In this document: in pieces, positions 25,531-34,174 of the stretch
Layout: each line of letters begins with the position of its first letter
How positions within the stretch are numbered: position 1 is the first letter of the stretch
Source: Paenibacillus sp. R14(2021)
GTDB taxonomy: Bacteria > Bacillota > Bacilli > Paenibacillales > Paenibacillaceae
DNA: 64,000 nucleotides
Direction: 5' to 3'
Assembly: GCF_019431355.1 (NCBI RefSeq)
Contig: NZ_CP080269.1
Location: 620,001 to 684,000, forward strand
Notes under the pieces: model-generated
The model's input: the letters and a program-made list of their open reading frames with translations, nothing else
Databases searched by the model: none
What the model was told of the DNA's origin: nothing
Program-made: the position numbers and the translations under genes

Positions 25531-26289
25531 ATGAAACTTATCGACCTAAGCGTATCTATTAGCCCGCGTATTCGCGAACCGCTGCCAGCCAAGATTGAAT
25601 ACTCTTCGCACGAGGATGGAGCCAAGCAGGCAGCGGCAGTGCTTGGCCTTGCGCCGGAGAACTTCCCGGAAAGCAAGGCGTGGGCAACCGAGACAGTGAC
25701 GCTCAACACCCACGCGGGCACGCATGTCGACGCCCCTTGGCACTACTGGCCGACTTCGGAAGGAAAGCCTGCCCGAACAATCGATGAGCTGCCGCTCGAA
25801 TGGTTCTATGCCGACGGCGTCCTGCTAGACTTCAGCTCAAAGCCGCCAGGCTACGAGATTGGGACGAACGATCTCATCGCCGAACTGGAGCGGATCAACT
25901 ATACGCTCAAACCCTTCGACATCGTGCTGATTCGCAGCGATGCGGACAAGCGGCTCTATCACGAGCACTATGCGTTTCTCCATGCGGGCGTATCGGCCGA
26001 AGCGACGCTTTGGCTGCTCGAGCAAGGCATCAAGGTAGTTGGTACGGACGGCTGGGGCTGGGATATTCCGCTGAATCTGCAGGCCGAAGCCTACAAGAAG
26101 GATCCCAAAGAAGGCGTGTTGTGGGCAGCGCACTTCATCGGCAAGGACAAGGAATATTGCCAGATCGAGAAGCTCGCTAATCTGGATCAGATTCCGAAGC
26201 CGTTCGGCTTCAAGATCTGCTGCTTTCCCGTTAAAGTGGAGCATGCAAGCGCCGGATGGGCCCGGCCGGTAGCCATCTTGGAAGATTAA
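25531..26289 (+). CDS. Cyclase family protein (kynurenine formamidase-like)
   Basis: The protein has 252 residues of the putative cyclase/formamidase superfamily. The metal-binding motif HAGTHVDAPWH is at residues 61-71, with two His and one Asp as likely ligands. Further family marks are DIVLIRSDAD and VGTDGWGWD. The family includes arylformamidases and amide hydrolases; no other tryptophan catabolic gene is nearby, so the substrate is open. GGGAGGAA lies before the ATG. Confidence 0.85.
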   Translation: MKLIDLSVSISPRIREPLPAKIEYSSHEDGAKQAAAVLGLAPENFPESKAWATETVTLNTHAGTHVDAPWHYWPTSEGKPARTIDELPLEWFYADGVLLDFSSKPPGYEIGTNDLIAELERINYTLKPFDIVLIRSDADKRLYHEHYAFLHAGVSAEATLWLLEQGIKVVGTDGWGWDIPLNLQAEAYKKDPKEGVLWAAHFIGKDKEYCQIEKLANLDQIPKPFGFKICCFPVKVEHASAGWARPVAILED

Positions 26290-26398
26290 CCGCGGTATTA
26301 AACGATTATACTCATTCTTTCGCTTGCGGGAGCACAACTTCCTATGCGTTAATATAGATGTCGGGCCGACGAAATCTTCGCGAAAGGAGCTGATTCAG

Positions 26399-26431
26399 TT
26401 GATCAAGCACACGGAGGTGATTTCCGCCTAA
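26399..26431 (+). CDS. Possible 10-codon leader ORF
   Basis: A TTG at 26399 sits 12 nt after the centre of AAAGGAG (26383-26389) and encodes MIKHTEVISA before TAA 26429-26431. The stop codon lies in the loop of the hairpin at 26417-26443. The short length alone proves nothing; the ribosome site and the hairpin make it worth recording. Confidence 0.3.
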   Translation: MIKHTEVISA

Positions 26432-26443
26432 AGCGGAAATCAC
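26417..26443 (+). promoter_or_regulatory. Hairpin overlapping the 10-codon ORF
   Basis: GTGATTTCCGC and GCGGAAATCAC form a perfect 11-bp stem with a 5-nt loop. It lacks a U-tract and overlaps the last codons and stop of the small ORF, so translation would open it. A second, terminator-like hairpin follows 7 nt later. Confidence 0.55.
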
Positions 26444-26450
26444 TATAGGG

Positions 26451-26475
26451 AGGGAGGCCATATGGCCTCCCTTTT
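26451..26475 (+). terminator. Perfect palindrome followed by T-run
   Basis: A 22-bp uninterrupted palindrome (AGGGAGGCCATATGGCCTCC plus two bases) is followed by TTTT. Its centre contains an ATG (26462) behind GGGAGG that opens a 19-codon frame to 26521, so it could instead hide a start site. With no gene between 26290 and 26582, this stretch appears to hold a short RNA of about 100-130 nt. Confidence 0.6.
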
Positions 26476-26582
26476 ATTACATCAAATGGATGACGGGATG
26501 AACCGTCCTCAATTATACTGATTAGAGCATGACTGAGCTGCAAGCTCGTGCTTATCCATATTGACGAGAGGGGGAAGGAAAC

Positions 26583-26678
26583 GTGAACAAATCGATTTTC
26601 GAAGGTGAAGCTATGGTCGAAGCGATTAAGGAGGTTTACGTTGAACTACAAAAACGGAAGAGATGTGCTTCCCCCTAG
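26583..26678 (+). CDS. Possible 31-codon upstream ORF overlapping the HTH gene
   Basis: GTG 26583 follows GGGGGAAGGAAA. The frame encodes MNKSIFEGEAMVEAIKEVYV and some further basic residues and stops at 26678, overlapping the first 38 bases of the HTH gene in another frame. It could couple translation to the downstream start or be chance. Confidence is low. Confidence 0.3.
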   Translation: MNKSIFEGEAMVEAIKEVYVELQKRKRCASP

Positions 26679-26988
26679 ACTGCTCGAGGAGCTTCAGAGC
26701 TACATTCAAGGAGAACTGCTGTACATCCCAAAGCAGCAGAACGAGCGCGCCGCTTGGGGGGAGAAGAGCGGATCACGCGTCATGATCAAACGGCGCAACG
26801 AGGAGATTTACCGGTGCTATGCAAACGGAAGCACTGTACAGGAGCTTGAACGGCAGTACCATTTGTCCGGGGAAAGCATTCGCAAAATCATCATCAAGCT
26901 GCGCAGCGCGGCGGCGATCCCTTTATCCGAGGGAGACGCCATTGACTCGCCAACCGTTTACGAAGCTGTCCAGGCTGGCAAGCGATAA
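26641..26988 (+). CDS. CD3324-family helix-turn-helix protein
   Basis: The protein has 115 residues. It opens MNYKNGRDVLPPRLLEELQS and YIQGELLYIPK, the conserved start of the CD3324 group, then has a helix-turn-helix region RNEEIYRCYANGSTVQELER followed by YHLSGESIRKIIIKLR. This resembles the C-terminal part of Mor-type activators. The frame runs 12 codons further upstream, but AAGGAGG at 26629-26635 fits the TTG at 26641 and the family start. It probably acts as a small DNA-binding regulator; its targets are unknown. Confidence 0.8.
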   Translation: MNYKNGRDVLPPRLLEELQSYIQGELLYIPKQQNERAAWGEKSGSRVMIKRRNEEIYRCYANGSTVQELERQYHLSGESIRKIIIKLRSAAAIPLSEGDAIDSPTVYEAVQAGKR

Positions 26989-26997
26989 AAACAAATA

Positions 26998-27040
26998 GAC
27001 GATCTCATGCCCGATTGGGAAAGTGAGGTCGTCTTTATTT
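26998..27040 (+). terminator. Rho-independent terminator
   Basis: GACGATCTCA pairs with TGAGGTCGTC (one wobble) across a 16-nt loop and is followed by TTTATTTTT, 9 nt after the HTH gene. Confidence 0.8.
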
Positions 27041-27085
27041 TTGAATCCCGGCGGGTCTCCCTCGCCGTTTTGTTTCGGTTATAGC

Positions 27086-27111
27086 AAGCTGCGTAAATCG
27101 CGGCTTTTTTT
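27086..27111 (+). terminator. Second terminator-like hairpin
   Basis: AAGCTGCG pairs with CGCGGCTT (one wobble) around a 5-nt loop, followed by a run of T. It backs up the terminator at 26998 before the importer operon. The remaining 27112-27317 is AT-rich and shows no gene. Confidence 0.65.
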
Positions 27112-27317
27112 GCGTGATGGGATAACGAACAACTTGAATGATAACTCTCAACCCCAACTCGATCAAAAGGAACAAAAAAGAACAAATAGATTAACTTAAA
27201 TAAAATTAATAATAAATTAAATCAAAGTTGATCTGTATTTTACACAACAATTCTATGATTCGTAGTGTAAGCAGCAAGTTCCAAAATAAGATTTACGAAG
27301 AGGAAGGAGTGTGAAGG

Positions 27318-28403
27318 ATGGCTGCAATTCAACTGAAAGAGATAACGAAAACCTATTCGAACGGTAAAACGGTCATCGAGAATCTGGAACTTGAAGTTAA
27401 GGATCGTTCTTTCACCGTGCTGCTAGGTCCGTCGGGCTGCGGCAAGACGACGGCTCTGCGAATGATCGCCGGGCTTGAGGAGGTCAGCTCCGGTCAGATC
27501 TATATCGGCGAACAGAATGTCACGAAGGCGGAACCCGGGGATCGCGGCATTGCCATGGTATTCCAAAACTATGCGATCTATCCCCATATGACGGTGCGCA
27601 GAAATATCGAATTCGGTTTGAAAAATATAAAGCTTCCCAAGGAAGAGATCGGGATGCGTGTCGAGCAAGTGGTGAGCATGGTCGGGCTGAAGGACTACTT
27701 GAATTCGAAGCCCTCCACTTTATCGGGCGGACAGCGGCAGCGAATTGCACTCGCCAGAGCGATCTCGAAAAAACCTGAAGTGTTTCTGATGGATGAACCC
27801 TTATCCAATTTGGACGCTAAATTACGTAACCAAATGCGAAGCGAGCTGATCGAGCTGCACCGCAACTTGAAATCGACATTCGTCTTCGTCACTCACGATC
27901 AAATCGAGGCGATGACGATGGCTACGGATATCGTGATCTTCAATCAAGGACGTATCATGCAGCAGGGTACTCCAAAAGAAGTATATGATCATCCAGCCAA
28001 TCTGTTTGTCGCGACCTTTATCGGCGATCCGGGCATGAATACGATTCTTCTGCCGGATATCGGTACGATCGGATTTCGACCGCAGAAGGTGAAGCTTACA
28101 AAGCAGAGCCAATTGGAAGGCATACAAGCCGCCGGGATGGTCATGACCAAGGAAATGCTGGGTATGGACCACCTCTATCACGTTGCAACCGGCATGGGCT
28201 CAATCATCATGAAAACAGAGGCTGACTTAAACGTCGGGGAATCCGTACATCTCTACTTATCCGGTCAAGATCTGTATTATTTCGATATCAACGAGCAGCG
28301 GACGAGCGATGCGGCGCTTATCGAGTCCGCGTTGCACAAGGTCGGGGCGATGGAGGGTGTCACTTTGACTCGCAATCAATTGACTGGCAGCGTGTATGGT
28401 TAA
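27318..28403 (+). CDS. ABC sugar-type importer ATPase (UgpC/MsmK family)
   Basis: This is the cytoplasmic ATPase of a carbohydrate-type importer, 361 residues. Walker A is GPSGCGKTT near residues 37-45, the signature is LSGGQRQRIALARA, Walker B is VFLMDEP and the switch His is in FVTHDQ. A C-terminal TOBE-like part (about 235-361) is present but shorter than in many MalK proteins. GGAAGGAGTG lies before the ATG. The first permease gene overlaps its 3' end by 8 bp. Having its own ATPase is notable, because many Firmicute sugar importers share one MsmX-type ATPase. Confidence 0.92.
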   Translation: MAAIQLKEITKTYSNGKTVIENLELEVKDRSFTVLLGPSGCGKTTALRMIAGLEEVSSGQIYIGEQNVTKAEPGDRGIAMVFQNYAIYPHMTVRRNIEFGLKNIKLPKEEIGMRVEQVVSMVGLKDYLNSKPSTLSGGQRQRIALARAISKKPEVFLMDEPLSNLDAKLRNQMRSELIELHRNLKSTFVFVTHDQIEAMTMATDIVIFNQGRIMQQGTPKEVYDHPANLFVATFIGDPGMNTILLPDIGTIGFRPQKVKLTKQSQLEGIQAAGMVMTKEMLGMDHLYHVATGMGSIIMKTEADLNVGESVHLYLSGQDLYYFDINEQRTSDAALIESALHKVGAMEGVTLTRNQLTGSVYG

Positions 28404-29268
28404 CCGGATCCTTCGCAACCCGTATGTACTTATCGCTCCGGCCGTCATTCTCGTATGCGTATTCTCTTTGTATCCGGCTTTCTTCGCGGTGCGAGTCAGC
28501 TTCATAAACTGGGATACCGTGCTAGGAACGAAGAGCTTTGTCGGATTCAAAAATTACATGAATATTTTTCACGATCCCGTGTTCTGGAAGGTCATGAGAA
28601 ACACGCTTTATTACAGTTTCTTTACCGTCGTGATCGGTATCGTACTGGCCTTCCTGCTAGGGATCTTCTTTCAAGAGAACAAGTGGGTGGACAATCTCGT
28701 GCAGAGCATTATCTTTACGCCGCACATCCTGTCGAGCGTCTCCATTACCGTGATGTGGATGTGGCTGATGGATCCAGGCAGGGGCATTCTCAACTTTGTG
28801 CTGCATGAAGTCGGCCTGCCGACGCTCAAATGGATGATGAGTCCCGATACATCACTGATGTCCATCATCGTCGTCACGATTTGGAAAGGGCTTGGCTACA
28901 GTGTCATGATCGTGATCGCCGGCCTGCAGTCCATACCCGGCTACATCTATGAAGCCGCCAAGCTTGACAATGCCGGGAGATGGACAAGGCTGTTCCGCAT
29001 TACGCTGCCACTATTGTCGCCGACGCTGTTCTTTATGTTCATTACAGCGACCATCGCTTCCTTCAGTTCATTCGATATCGTGAGCTTGATGACCAAGGGC
29101 GGGCCGGAGAATTCGACAAACTTGGTCGTATATTGGATCTATCAGATCGGATTCTTGCAGTTTAATATCGGTAAAGCAAGCGCGGGTTCGGTCTTATTCA
29201 TGCTGTTCGTAAGCATCGTTGCCGTAGCCAACTATTACTTCTTCGCTAAGAAAGTTCACTACCAATAG
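28396..29268 (+). CDS. ABC importer permease (MalF/UgpA-like)
   Basis: The protein has 290 residues, six hydrophobic segments and the EAA loop YIYEAAKLDNAGRWTRLFRITLPLL at about residues 189-213, which docks on the ATPase. The N-terminal helix PYVLIAPAVILVCVFSLYPA is typical. It overlaps the ATPase gene by 8 bp and precedes the second permease by 17 nt, so the complex is made from one message. Confidence 0.92.
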   Translation: MVNRILRNPYVLIAPAVILVCVFSLYPAFFAVRVSFINWDTVLGTKSFVGFKNYMNIFHDPVFWKVMRNTLYYSFFTVVIGIVLAFLLGIFFQENKWVDNLVQSIIFTPHILSSVSITVMWMWLMDPGRGILNFVLHEVGLPTLKWMMSPDTSLMSIIVVTIWKGLGYSVMIVIAGLQSIPGYIYEAAKLDNAGRWTRLFRITLPLLSPTLFFMFITATIASFSSFDIVSLMTKGGPENSTNLVVYWIYQIGFLQFNIGKASAGSVLFMLFVSIVAVANYYFFAKKVHYQ

Positions 29269-29285
29269 AGGAGGATGGAGTAACG

Positions 29286-30104
29286 ATGCGATATACGATC
29301 AAAGTCATGCGTGTCCTTATGCTTCTTGCATTAGTCCTCGCGTTTGCGTTTCCGTTCGCCTGGGTAGTGAGTACTTCGCTGAAAACGTACGTGGAGTCCA
29401 TCCGATTCCCGCCGGACTTGATTCCGAACATTCCACAATTTACCAACTACAAAACGGCGTGGGTACATATTCATTTCTTCCATTACGCGAAGAATTCAGT
29501 CATCATTACGCTCTCGGTTGCATTCGGACAATTGCTCGTTTGCGTGCCGGCTGCTTATGCCTTTGCCAAGAAGAAGTTTAGGTTTTCCGGCATTCTCTTC
29601 GCGCTGGTCCTGGTCGACCTGGTGCTGCCCACCCAAGTGAGCTTCGTGCCGATGTACGTGCTGGTCAGTGACTTGCACTGGCTCGACACCTACTGGGGCC
29701 TGATCGTTCCGTTTGTTTTCTCGTCATTTACGATTTTCTTCCTGACGCAGGCATTCAAGCAAATTCCTGATGAGTTACTGGACGCCGCTAAGCTTGACCA
29801 AGCCTCGGAGCTGCAAATCATTACCCGGCTCATGGTGCCGATCTCGAAGCCATTCCTGCTGACCACGATTTTGTTTACCTGCATCGGCAAATGGAACGAC
29901 TACTTCTGGCCGCTTGTGCTAACGAATTCGGAATCGGTGCGAACATTGCCGATGACGGTCAAGAGCTTGGTTGCCGATACCCGCGGCGTCACCCATTGGA
30001 ATGAAGTCATGGCAGGCAACATGATGTTGATTCTCCCGGTTCTGGTTCTCTATCTTGCAGCGAACCGCTTCATTAAGAGTGCTTTCGTATACGGTATTAA
30101 GTAA
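29286..30104 (+). CDS. ABC importer permease (MalG/UgpE-like)
   Basis: The protein has 272 residues and six transmembrane segments. The EAA-like loop is LLDAAKLDQASELQIITRLMVPISKP at about residues 160-185. It is the partner of the permease at 28396 and is preceded by AGAGGAGG. The lipoprotein gene follows 37 nt later. Confidence 0.92.
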   Translation: MRYTIKVMRVLMLLALVLAFAFPFAWVVSTSLKTYVESIRFPPDLIPNIPQFTNYKTAWVHIHFFHYAKNSVIITLSVAFGQLLVCVPAAYAFAKKKFRFSGILFALVLVDLVLPTQVSFVPMYVLVSDLHWLDTYWGLIVPFVFSSFTIFFLTQAFKQIPDELLDAAKLDQASELQIITRLMVPISKPFLLTTILFTCIGKWNDYFWPLVLTNSESVRTLPMTVKSLVADTRGVTHWNEVMAGNMMLILPVLVLYLAANRFIKSAFVYGIK

Positions 30105-30141
30105 CCCTTAATATAAAAAATGAGTGGAGGCTAGCAAACAA

Positions 30142-31482
30142 ATGAAACGGAATGTGAAGTACGCAGCAATGATGGGTATCTTGGCTTCGGCCATCGCCGT
30201 AACAGGCTGTTCCAGCGGCACGTCGAACGAATCGGACAATGCGCAAGCCGGAACGAATGCAAATGCGACTAAATCCGATGCAGGCAATGAGAAAGTGAAA
30301 GTCGATTTTTGGTCGATCTGGGATCCGACCAACGGCAACGGTAAGCTGATCGCGGACGAAATCGTAAAATTCAACGAACAAAACCCGGATATTGAAATCG
30401 TCATGTCGGGTCAAGGCGGGTATGACGGCGTTGCGGAGAAATTGGAAGCTGCGCTCGTTGCCAAAAACACGCCGGTAATCGCCCAAATCGAAGAGTCCTT
30501 CCTGGCTCGCTATAATCCGATTGCGGCGGATTTGGGCAAATATATGTCATCGTCTACGATTGCTAATTATAACGAAGGCTTGACTCGTTCGAGCTATGCA
30601 GACGGCATGTTCAAGGCGGCGCCTATGAACCGCAGCACACCAATTCTATACATGAACGCTGATTTATTGAAGGCGGCTGGATTGGATCCGAAAGGGCCCA
30701 AAACATGGACGGAGCTTCAGGAATATGCCAAAAAACTGAGCAATCCGGCCAAAGGAATCTATGGTTTCTCGGGGTATTGGGATTCCGATGCATGGTACTG
30801 GGAGTCTGCGGTTTATTCCTATGGCGGCGAAATGGTCAACAAGGACGGGTCGCAGGTCGTGTTCGATAACGATAAGGGAACCGGCATCATTCAATTGTTC
30901 CAAACCATGATTAATGATAAAACGATGCTGAATGCTTACAGCGCCCAGGACAATCAGTCTGATCTGATTAAACAGAACTTCTTCGACGGCAAAGTTGCCA
31001 TGGATTGGGATTCGATCGGTTCGATGGGCGAACTGATCAAGAACGCCAAGTTCAACGTTGCGGTGGCGTTCCAGCCGCAAGAAGGCGGTAAGAACGTGGT
31101 CGTGACCGGTGGTGCGAACATGATCATCATCGACAAAGCAACGGAAGCGCAGAAGAAGGCGGCAGGTAAATTCCTCGACTTCTTGGCGAACGACGAGAAC
31201 GTTACGAAATTCTTCCAAACCACGGGGTACCTGCCAACGACCAAATCTGCGCTGGAGACACCGGAAATGAAGCAATGGCTGCAAGAAAAACCACAATATC
31301 AAGTCGCGATTGACCAGCTGCAATTCGCGCACAGCCGCCCTTGGCAGAAGAATTGGAAAGCCATGTATACGACAATTCTCGAGGATCTGAAGGGCGCCTT
31401 GATTGACACGTCGAAGGATCCGAAGGAAGTCGTGCATCATGCGGCAGTAGCAGCACAGCAAATTATTGACGAAAACAAATAA
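30142..31482 (+). CDS. Extracellular solute-binding lipoprotein
   Basis: This is the substrate-binding part of the importer, 446 residues. The signal ends at VTGCSSG with the lipidated Cys near residue 23, then a Ser/Asn/Ala-rich linker. The mature part has the family-1 pattern (VDFWSIWDPTNGNGKLIADE, then IVKFNEQNPDIEIVMSGQGG, and a FLANDENVTKFFQTTGYLPT end region). An in-frame GTG lies 6 codons upstream, but GGAGG at 30126-30130 and the signal peptide favour ATG 30142. UgpB-like binding of a phosphate-bearing or sugar ligand is an inference from operon content. Confidence 0.9.
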   Translation: MKRNVKYAAMMGILASAIAVTGCSSGTSNESDNAQAGTNANATKSDAGNEKVKVDFWSIWDPTNGNGKLIADEIVKFNEQNPDIEIVMSGQGGYDGVAEKLEAALVAKNTPVIAQIEESFLARYNPIAADLGKYMSSSTIANYNEGLTRSSYADGMFKAAPMNRSTPILYMNADLLKAAGLDPKGPKTWTELQEYAKKLSNPAKGIYGFSGYWDSDAWYWESAVYSYGGEMVNKDGSQVVFDNDKGTGIIQLFQTMINDKTMLNAYSAQDNQSDLIKQNFFDGKVAMDWDSIGSMGELIKNAKFNVAVAFQPQEGGKNVVVTGGANMIIIDKATEAQKKAAGKFLDFLANDENVTKFFQTTGYLPTTKSALETPEMKQWLQEKPQYQVAIDQLQFAHSRPWQKNWKAMYTTILEDLKGALIDTSKDPKEVVHHAAVAAQQIIDENK

Positions 31483-31506
31483 CGCGAGTGAGAAGGGAGC
31501 ACCCTC

Positions 31507-32457
31507 ATGGTAACAAAAAATAGTTTCATGAATGGCGGCAGCTGGTATAAAGGCAACTTGCATGGACATTCCACTTTATCCGACGGCAGGCTGACGCCTG
31601 AACAGCTTCGCGAGGCTTACAAGCAGCAAGGGTATCACTTCATTGCGCACTCCGAGCATGATTTCTTCTCCAACTTCGAGGCGGATAATGAGCCGAATTT
31701 CATCCTGCTGCCGGCCAGTGAAGTAGGCCTCCGCATGCCGGCAGACGATTGCCGGATCTTCCACCTCCATGTCATTATGGGGACGGACGAGCACCTGGCC
31801 GCGGCGACTAAGGAGCCGCTGAAGCATATGGAGCCGATCAAGTGGCCGGATTTTGTAAGCTATGATACGGCTCAGGGGTTCATTGACGATATGACGGCAA
31901 GGGGCAACATCGTCATGTTTAACCATCCGCACTGGTCCACGGTCGAATGGGAAGACGTGTACGCACTAGATAACCTGTTTGCGCTGGAGGTCTACAATCA
32001 TTGCTCGGAATGGATGGAGAACATGGGGAATTCCCGCGTGATGTGGGAGACGCTGCTGCGCAAAGGCAAGAAGCTGTGGGGCACGGCGACGGACGATAAT
32101 CACAACAATTATCCGCTCTACTCCAAGCAAAATGACTCTTTCGGCGGCTGGGTTGTAGTCAAAGCGCCGGAACTGACGCGCAATGCCGTTGTTCAAGCAT
32201 TGGTCGAAGGCAGCTTCTACTCCTCGACCGGTCCGGAAATTTACGAGTTCCGCATCGAGAACGACGAAGTGATATTCGAATGTTCGCCGGTGGAGCGCAT
32301 CTACATGAACGGCGATCTTCGGCAGTATCAAATCGAGCTCGGGGAGAACATCACGTCACTTCGCAAAAAATTGCGCGGCGACGAAAATTTCATTCGAATC
32401 GAATGCTATGATAAGAATGGTAAATTCGCGTTTACGAACCCGATTTATTTAAATTAA
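31507..32457 (+). CDS. PHP-domain metallohydrolase
   Basis: The protein has 316 residues. The PHP metal sites are seen as NLHGHSTLSDG near residues 17-27, AHSEHDFF near 47, FNHPHW near 140 and ATDDNHNNY near 196. PHP enzymes cleave phosphoester bonds with a trinuclear metal centre. Extra C-terminal residues (about 230-316) form a beta-rich tail ending in PIYLN, as seen in CehA/McbA-like proteins. No signal is present. It starts 24 nt after the solute-binding gene, so it likely processes the imported compound. Confidence 0.85.
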   Translation: MVTKNSFMNGGSWYKGNLHGHSTLSDGRLTPEQLREAYKQQGYHFIAHSEHDFFSNFEADNEPNFILLPASEVGLRMPADDCRIFHLHVIMGTDEHLAAATKEPLKHMEPIKWPDFVSYDTAQGFIDDMTARGNIVMFNHPHWSTVEWEDVYALDNLFALEVYNHCSEWMENMGNSRVMWETLLRKGKKLWGTATDDNHNNYPLYSKQNDSFGGWVVVKAPELTRNAVVQALVEGSFYSSTGPEIYEFRIENDEVIFECSPVERIYMNGDLRQYQIELGENITSLRKKLRGDENFIRIECYDKNGKFAFTNPIYLN

Positions 32458-32536
32458 TCGATGGACCCGTAGATCAACCCGGAATACAGATCAGCTGTAT
32501 TTCGGGTTGATAAATGAATGGAGTAGGTGAAGCTTT

Positions 32537-33313
32537 GTGCTGCAGGTGGAAAGAATGAGCATGATTTTGGCGGAATTGCATGCCAAGGGCAGGGTAACAG
32601 TCAATGAACTCGCCGAGCAATTGAATGTTTCCAAGGTAACGATACGCCGGGACTTGGATACGTTAAGCCGGGAGAATAAGCTGCTTATCGTACATGGAGG
32701 AGGCATCAAGCCGAACTTTACCCTGTACGAGGCACCTTATAGCCAGCGCAACGCCATGAATATTGAACAGAAGCAGCGCGTTGGCATGAAAGCAGTTGAA
32801 TTGATCAACGATTACGATGTGATTGCTTTGGGCGTAGGCACGACTACGATTCAAATCGCCAATCACTTATTCAATAAGAAGAACCTGACGATCATCATCG
32901 GGTGCATCCAGGTATTGAACAGTCTGATCGAACGAAAAAAATCAGGATATTTTACGGGCAAGCTTATTTTTCTGGGCGGTGAAATCGATACGGACCAAAT
33001 GTTCGCATCCGGCTCGATGACGATCGAATTGCTGGAGAAATTCCACATCGACAAAGCCTTCATCGGCGCGAACGGCTATTCGATCACCGATGGAATTACG
33101 ACTTATGATATCGATGAAGGAAATTTTCTTAAAAAAATGCTTCAACGTTCGAATAAAGTGCATGTCGTCATCGATCATTCAAAAATCGACGTAAAATCCA
33201 TGTACAAATATGCGGATTACAACGAAATCGATTGCGTCATATGCAATGAAGATCCCCCTATGGATTGGAAAGAAAAGCTTGCATCAGCAAACATAGAATG
33301 GGTAAACGCTTAA
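32537..33313 (+). CDS. DeoR-family transcriptional regulator
   Basis: The protein has 258 residues. The N-terminal DeoR helix-turn-helix is RVTVNELAEQLNVSKVTIRRDLDTLSRENKLL at residues 18-49, and the C-terminal sensor half contains GVGTTTIQIANHL and IDHSKIDVKS. DeoR sensors usually bind phosphorylated sugars or related intermediates, which suits the phosphoesterase neighbours. The start is a GTG after GTAGGTGAAG. It probably controls this operon. Confidence 0.9.
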   Translation: MLQVERMSMILAELHAKGRVTVNELAEQLNVSKVTIRRDLDTLSRENKLLIVHGGGIKPNFTLYEAPYSQRNAMNIEQKQRVGMKAVELINDYDVIALGVGTTTIQIANHLFNKKNLTIIIGCIQVLNSLIERKKSGYFTGKLIFLGGEIDTDQMFASGSMTIELLEKFHIDKAFIGANGYSITDGITTYDIDEGNFLKKMLQRSNKVHVVIDHSKIDVKSMYKYADYNEIDCVICNEDPPMDWKEKLASANIEWVNA

Positions 33314-33346
33314 TAAAGGCGATCATCGTGAAGGAAGGTTACGTTC

Positions 33347-34159
33347 ATGCAGCAAGTGCCCAATACGATTGTGGATCAACATGTACATTCTAATTATTCG
33401 CCCGATTCGAAAGAAGCCTTGGGTGATATCGTGGCTCATGCCGTAAAGCTGGGGAAACAGGCGGTCGTGACGACGGATCATTTTGATTACGACTGCAAGT
33501 ATTTTAAGAAAGACGTTCTGATCGATATGGACAGCTATGAACGCGAGGTTGCCGAATTGCGCCAAACGTATGCGATCGATATCCGGAAGGGCATCGAGGT
33601 CGGCTACCGCAAAGACTATCATGAAGCCATCAATCAGTATCTGGGTCGCTATTCGTACGATCTGGTGCTTCTTTCCGTGCATAATAACGGCGTGCTCGAT
33701 TTTGCGGAGGAGGCCTATCACAATCAACCGATGGATCGTATGCTGGAGGATTATTTCTCCCATGTACGCGATGCCGTCGAAAGCATGGATAATTACGATG
33801 TGGTTGCCCATCTCGATTACGTCGCTCGTTATACGAAGACGATGATCACCGCCTCGGATTACGAACGCTGCAGAACGGTATTATATGATTTGTTGAAAGC
33901 CATCATACGCAAGGACAAAGTGCTCGAGCTGAACACGACCGGACTGTTCCGGCAGGGGTGGATTCATCCGCACGCCTACTTGATTGAAATGTATTTGGAT
34001 TTGGGCGGGAAATGGTTCTCACTAGGCTCTGACGCCCATCGGATCGACAGCATCGAACAAGGATTTAGCCAAGCGATCGAATTGCTGAACTCGTACCATA
34101 TTCATGAAGTCGTGCAGTTTCGCGGCCGTGTTCCTCAGCTCGTGACGATATCAGGTTAA
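33347..34159 (+). CDS. PHP-domain phosphatase (histidinol-phosphatase-like)
   Basis: The protein has 270 residues and a full PHP pattern: VDQHVHSNYSPDS near residues 8-20, TTDHFDYD near 44, GIEVGY near 84, LSVHNNG near 105, VVAHLDYVARY near 146, and SLGSDAHR near 224. This layout is that of HisJ-type phosphatases. No other histidine gene is present, so a role in phosphate release from the imported compound is more likely than histidine synthesis. It is the second PHP enzyme of the operon. Confidence 0.88.
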   Translation: MQQVPNTIVDQHVHSNYSPDSKEALGDIVAHAVKLGKQAVVTTDHFDYDCKYFKKDVLIDMDSYEREVAELRQTYAIDIRKGIEVGYRKDYHEAINQYLGRYSYDLVLLSVHNNGVLDFAEEAYHNQPMDRMLEDYFSHVRDAVESMDNYDVVAHLDYVARYTKTMITASDYERCRTVLYDLLKAIIRKDKVLELNTTGLFRQGWIHPHAYLIEMYLDLGGKWFSLGSDAHRIDSIEQGFSQAIELLNSYHIHEVVQFRGRVPQLVTISG

Positions 34160-34174
34160 GAAGGAAGGACTATT

